DNA from: Dermacentor variabilis
Taxonomy: Eukaryota; Arthropoda; Arachnida; Ixodida; Ixodidae
Direction: 5' to 3'
Length of the DNA stretch: 64,000 nt
Assembly: GCF_050947875.1 (NCBI RefSeq)
Contig: NC_134572.1
Span: forward strand, 130,043,605 to 130,107,604
Below, one piece after another: positions 61,894 to 64,000 of this stretch. The translations under genes were made by a program, and so were the position numbers. The notes under the pieces were generated by a model. It was not told the DNA's origin, did no database searches, and worked only from the letters and a program-made list of their open reading frames with translations. Positions within the stretch are counted from its first letter, which is position 1. Each line of letters starts with the position of its first letter.

Positions 61894-61974
61894 TGTGACT
61901 CCCTACTTTCAACCACAACTATAGAACCAGGTTCCCAAAACCGCCCTGGGCAAGGAGAAATGAAATAGAAAAAG

Positions 61975-62195
61975 ATAATGGGATTTTACATGCCAGAACC
62001 ACGATCTCATTATGAGCCAAACCGCAATGGGCAACACTAGCAATTTGGACCACCTGGGTTCCGACGTGCACCTAAATCTAAATACACATTTGTTCTCTCC
62101 CCATCGAAATGCGGCTCTGCTGGAGGGGTTTGATCCCGCGCCCCCGTGCTTAACAGGCCAACACCATAGCCCCTAAGAAACCACGGCAGGGGTGA
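61975..62195 (-). mobile_element. Ruka-type tick SINE, diverged
   Basis: Family order retained (TTTTACATGCCAGAACCACG, ACCACCTGGGTTCCGACGTG, CCATCGAAATGCGGC, the TTGATCCCGCGCCCCCGTGC box B region and CCATAGCCCCTAAGAAACCA). It has several small deletions, and box A is damaged. Confidence 0.85.
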
Positions 62196-62684
62196 GTGAA
62201 ATCAAGCGTGTGCGTCTTCAATTGAAGTTCGCGGATTTTCTAAGAAGATATTGGTAGGCCAGTTCAATGGCAGCGCACTTTGGGGACGCACGGACGGGGA
62301 CAAAAACATACAAATACGAGCGCTGAACGCGAACGCAAGAGGAAACACCAGCGTTCGTGTTTGTTAGTTTTTTTGTTGGTTCATGTTTCCACAAGTGCAC
62401 TGCTTCTGTCATAGTAGCGGCCACATATTCCCGCAAAATAAAGAACCCGTTTTGTGATTCCAGGCTAAAGCGCAGTGTCAGCGCAAACCACTTAGTGAAC
62501 CGAAAGCTGCGTTAGAGGCACGCAAGCACCTCGAATTCTCCTTCGCAAATACACGAATGCGAGGGTGGGCTAGTTGTTCGATCGTTGACATTTCGAAGAA
62601 ACAGCGCTGATTAGAGGGTTTCTCTACGTTATCCAGCACCCTTGTTGCCCGTGTTTCCGTGGCCCTGCCCTTACAAAAATTTTT
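62196..62684. other. No gene recognised
   Basis: No feature seen. Confidence 0.4.
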
Positions 62685-63640
62685 ATAGAAAGTCCATAGA
62701 CAGTCTATAGACATTTGTCTATGAAGTCTATAGACTGTCTATAGACATTTCTTTAGACTAGTCTATAGACAGTCTATAGATTTATGGCCATACACTTTTT
62801 ATAGACTAGTCTATAAAAAGTCTGAGTCTATAGACTGTCTATAGACATTTCTTTAGACTAGTCTATAGATAGTCTATAGACTTATGGCCATACACTTTTT
62901 ATAGACTAGTCTATAAAAAGTCTGAGTCTATAGACTGTCTATACACAGTCTATAGACAGTCCATAGACTTATGGCCATACTTTTTATAGACTAGTCTATA
63001 AAAAGTCTGAGTCTATAGATTGTCCATAGACTGTCTATAGACTTATGGCCATACACTTTTTATAGACTAGTCTATAAGAAGTCTGAGTCTATAGACTGTC
63101 TATAGACGGTCTATAGACTTATGGCCATACACTTTTTATAGACTAGTCTATAAAAAGTCTGAGTCTATAGACTGTCTATACACTGCCTATAGACAGTCTA
63201 GAGACTTATGGCCATACACTTTTTATAGACTAGTCTATAAGAAGTCTGAGTCTATAGACTGTCTATAGACTGTCTATGGACAAGTGTATAGGCTTACAGT
63301 TCTACTTTTGTAGACTGAAGTCTATAGAATGTCTACAGATGAGATTTGTCCGTAGACATTTTATACACTTCAGTCTACAAAAGTAGAACTATATATACAG
63401 TTCTACTTTTGTAGACTGAAGTCTATGGAATGTCTATATACAAATGTATATAGATAGTCTATAGACATTCTATAGACTTCAGTCTACGAAAACAGAACTT
63501 TAGAGTCCGATACACTTTTTTTCTATGACATTCTGCAGACATTTGTTAACAAATATGAATTTTTTTTTAATCTATAGGCACTCTATATACACAGACATCT
63601 TATAGACAAGTCTACAAAGAGTGTATAAGGCCATAACTCC
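62685..63640. repeat. Array of short palindromes built on GTCTATAGAC
   Basis: The self-complementary 10-mer GTCTATAGAC and variants recur throughout. A 26-bp palindrome (half-arm CTTTTTATAGACT) occurs six times at 62795, 62895, 62980, 63056, 63132 and 63219. It is perfect in four copies and has one mismatch in the fourth and sixth. Each is preceded by TTATGGCCATA (itself containing ATGGCCAT) and followed by GTCTGAGTCTATAGA. Periods are 100, 85, 76, 76 and 87 bp. From 63,298 two hairpins follow: 24-bp perfect arms at 63298-63321 and 63367-63390, then 63399-63422 with a diverged partner at 63476-63499. Confidence 0.95.
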
Positions 63641-63864
63641 ATAGCGGCTATCTACAAGTTAGTTTACATTTTTGTTTACATGCGGTAGCAAAAAGTTTTG
63701 AATGTATTTATGCATGTGCACCTGTTCCATTTCATCTGCACTTATGCATTACCGTTAGTAGATTAATAATGCTTCTGAACCAGCTGTACTTTCATATATG
63801 TTGCACAAACAGAAAGAATTTATATAGTGCTGAATCATGCAGTGCGAAAAATAAAACAAATGCG
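63641..63864. other. AT-rich spacer
   Basis: Sequence between the palindrome array and the probable poly(A) site of the gene at the right edge; no feature seen. Confidence 0.4.
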
Positions 63865-63960
63865 CCAGCAATGCATTCACCGTTTTTATTGCTCGATATA
63901 ATAGATGAATTCCTTAAATTCATGTCGTATGCTATTATGGAAACAGATTAAATTTTTACA
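63865..63960 (-). other. Probable 3' UTR of the right-edge gene
   Basis: Downstream of the stop on the minus strand, AATAAA lies at 63,885-63,890 (minus strand), about 71-76 bases after the stop codon. Cleavage would be expected near 63,865-63,875; this is inferred from the signal. Confidence 0.5.
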
Positions 63961-64000
63961 CTACTCCTTGGCAAGCATGGTCGCCAGGCTGGCCTTGACC
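63961..64000 (-). CDS. C-terminal end of an unidentified host protein (partial)
   Basis: The minus strand reads V-K-A-S-L-A-T-M-L-A-K-E and a TAG stop (63,961-63,963), and the frame is open to the window edge. Eleven of the twelve codons end in G or C (GTC AAG GCC AGC CTG GCG and so on), in sharp contrast to the AT-rich surroundings and unlike the random frames elsewhere. A poly(A) signal follows about 75 bases downstream. The fragment is too short to name a family. It could be the last exon of a host gene transcribed leftward or, less likely, the end of a GC-rich transposon frame. The rest of the gene lies beyond 64,000. Confidence 0.5.
   Translation of the reverse strand, partial: VKASLATMLAKE

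Noticed and set aside
62685..63640. CRISPR-like array
   Set aside because: Spacers are not unique: the intervening sequence repeats too, periods vary from 76 to 100 bp, and the host is a eukaryote.

Overview
The window looks like repeat-rich, mostly non-coding nuclear DNA of a hard (ixodid) tick. The main evidence is six copies of a tRNA-derived SINE (about 3400, 10441, 44310, 49148, 55919 and 61975). Their sequence matches what I remember as the Ruka-type family of ixodid ticks: a minus-strand tRNA-like head, then a body containing the block ACCTGGGGTTCTTTAACGTG. A second tick-type SINE lies at 6690-7010. Retrotransposon fragments, microsatellites and GC-rich patches fill much of the rest. 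The organism call comes from recognising repeats and was not checked by a search.

Layout. 1-10,980: end of a LINE, two SINEs, microsatellites and two GC/CpG-rich patches (2.2-3.0 kb, 8.6-10.0 kb). 10,987-15,714: a nested cluster. A small terminal-inverted-repeat (TIR) element is split by an RNase H-bearing LINE (copy A), which is itself interrupted by the 3' end of another LINE on the opposite strand; two more copies of the TIR element follow. 15.7-25.6 kb: mostly unrecognised DNA with one LINE 3' end, a 222-bp-period duplication and a perfect 101-bp inverted repeat. 25,597-29,450: an uninterrupted (TGAC)922 array grading into GGAC, GGAT and GAAT units. 29.5-48.3 kb: scattered relics (RNase H fragment, RTE-like fragment, SINEs, a MITE-like block) and GC-rich patches. 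48.3-52.0 kb: a decayed second copy (B) of the copy A LINE, with a SINE inserted. 52-62.7 kb: a dispersed repeat also seen at 39.3 kb, a CR1/L2/Jockey-like relic and AT, ATT and CAA microsatellites. 62,685-63,640: a dense array of short palindromes.

Host genes. The only credible host coding sequence is the last 12 codons of a minus-strand gene at the right edge (63,961-64,000). It is supported by G/C-ending codons, a stop and an AATAAA signal about 75 bases downstream. No rRNA, intact tRNA, CRISPR or complete host gene was recognised. All LINE reading frames seen are broken, so nothing here appears able to move on its own. I found no evidence of a new multi-gene system; the most unusual signals are structural: the TGAC array, the palindromic array, the 101-bp inverted repeat and the nested insertions.
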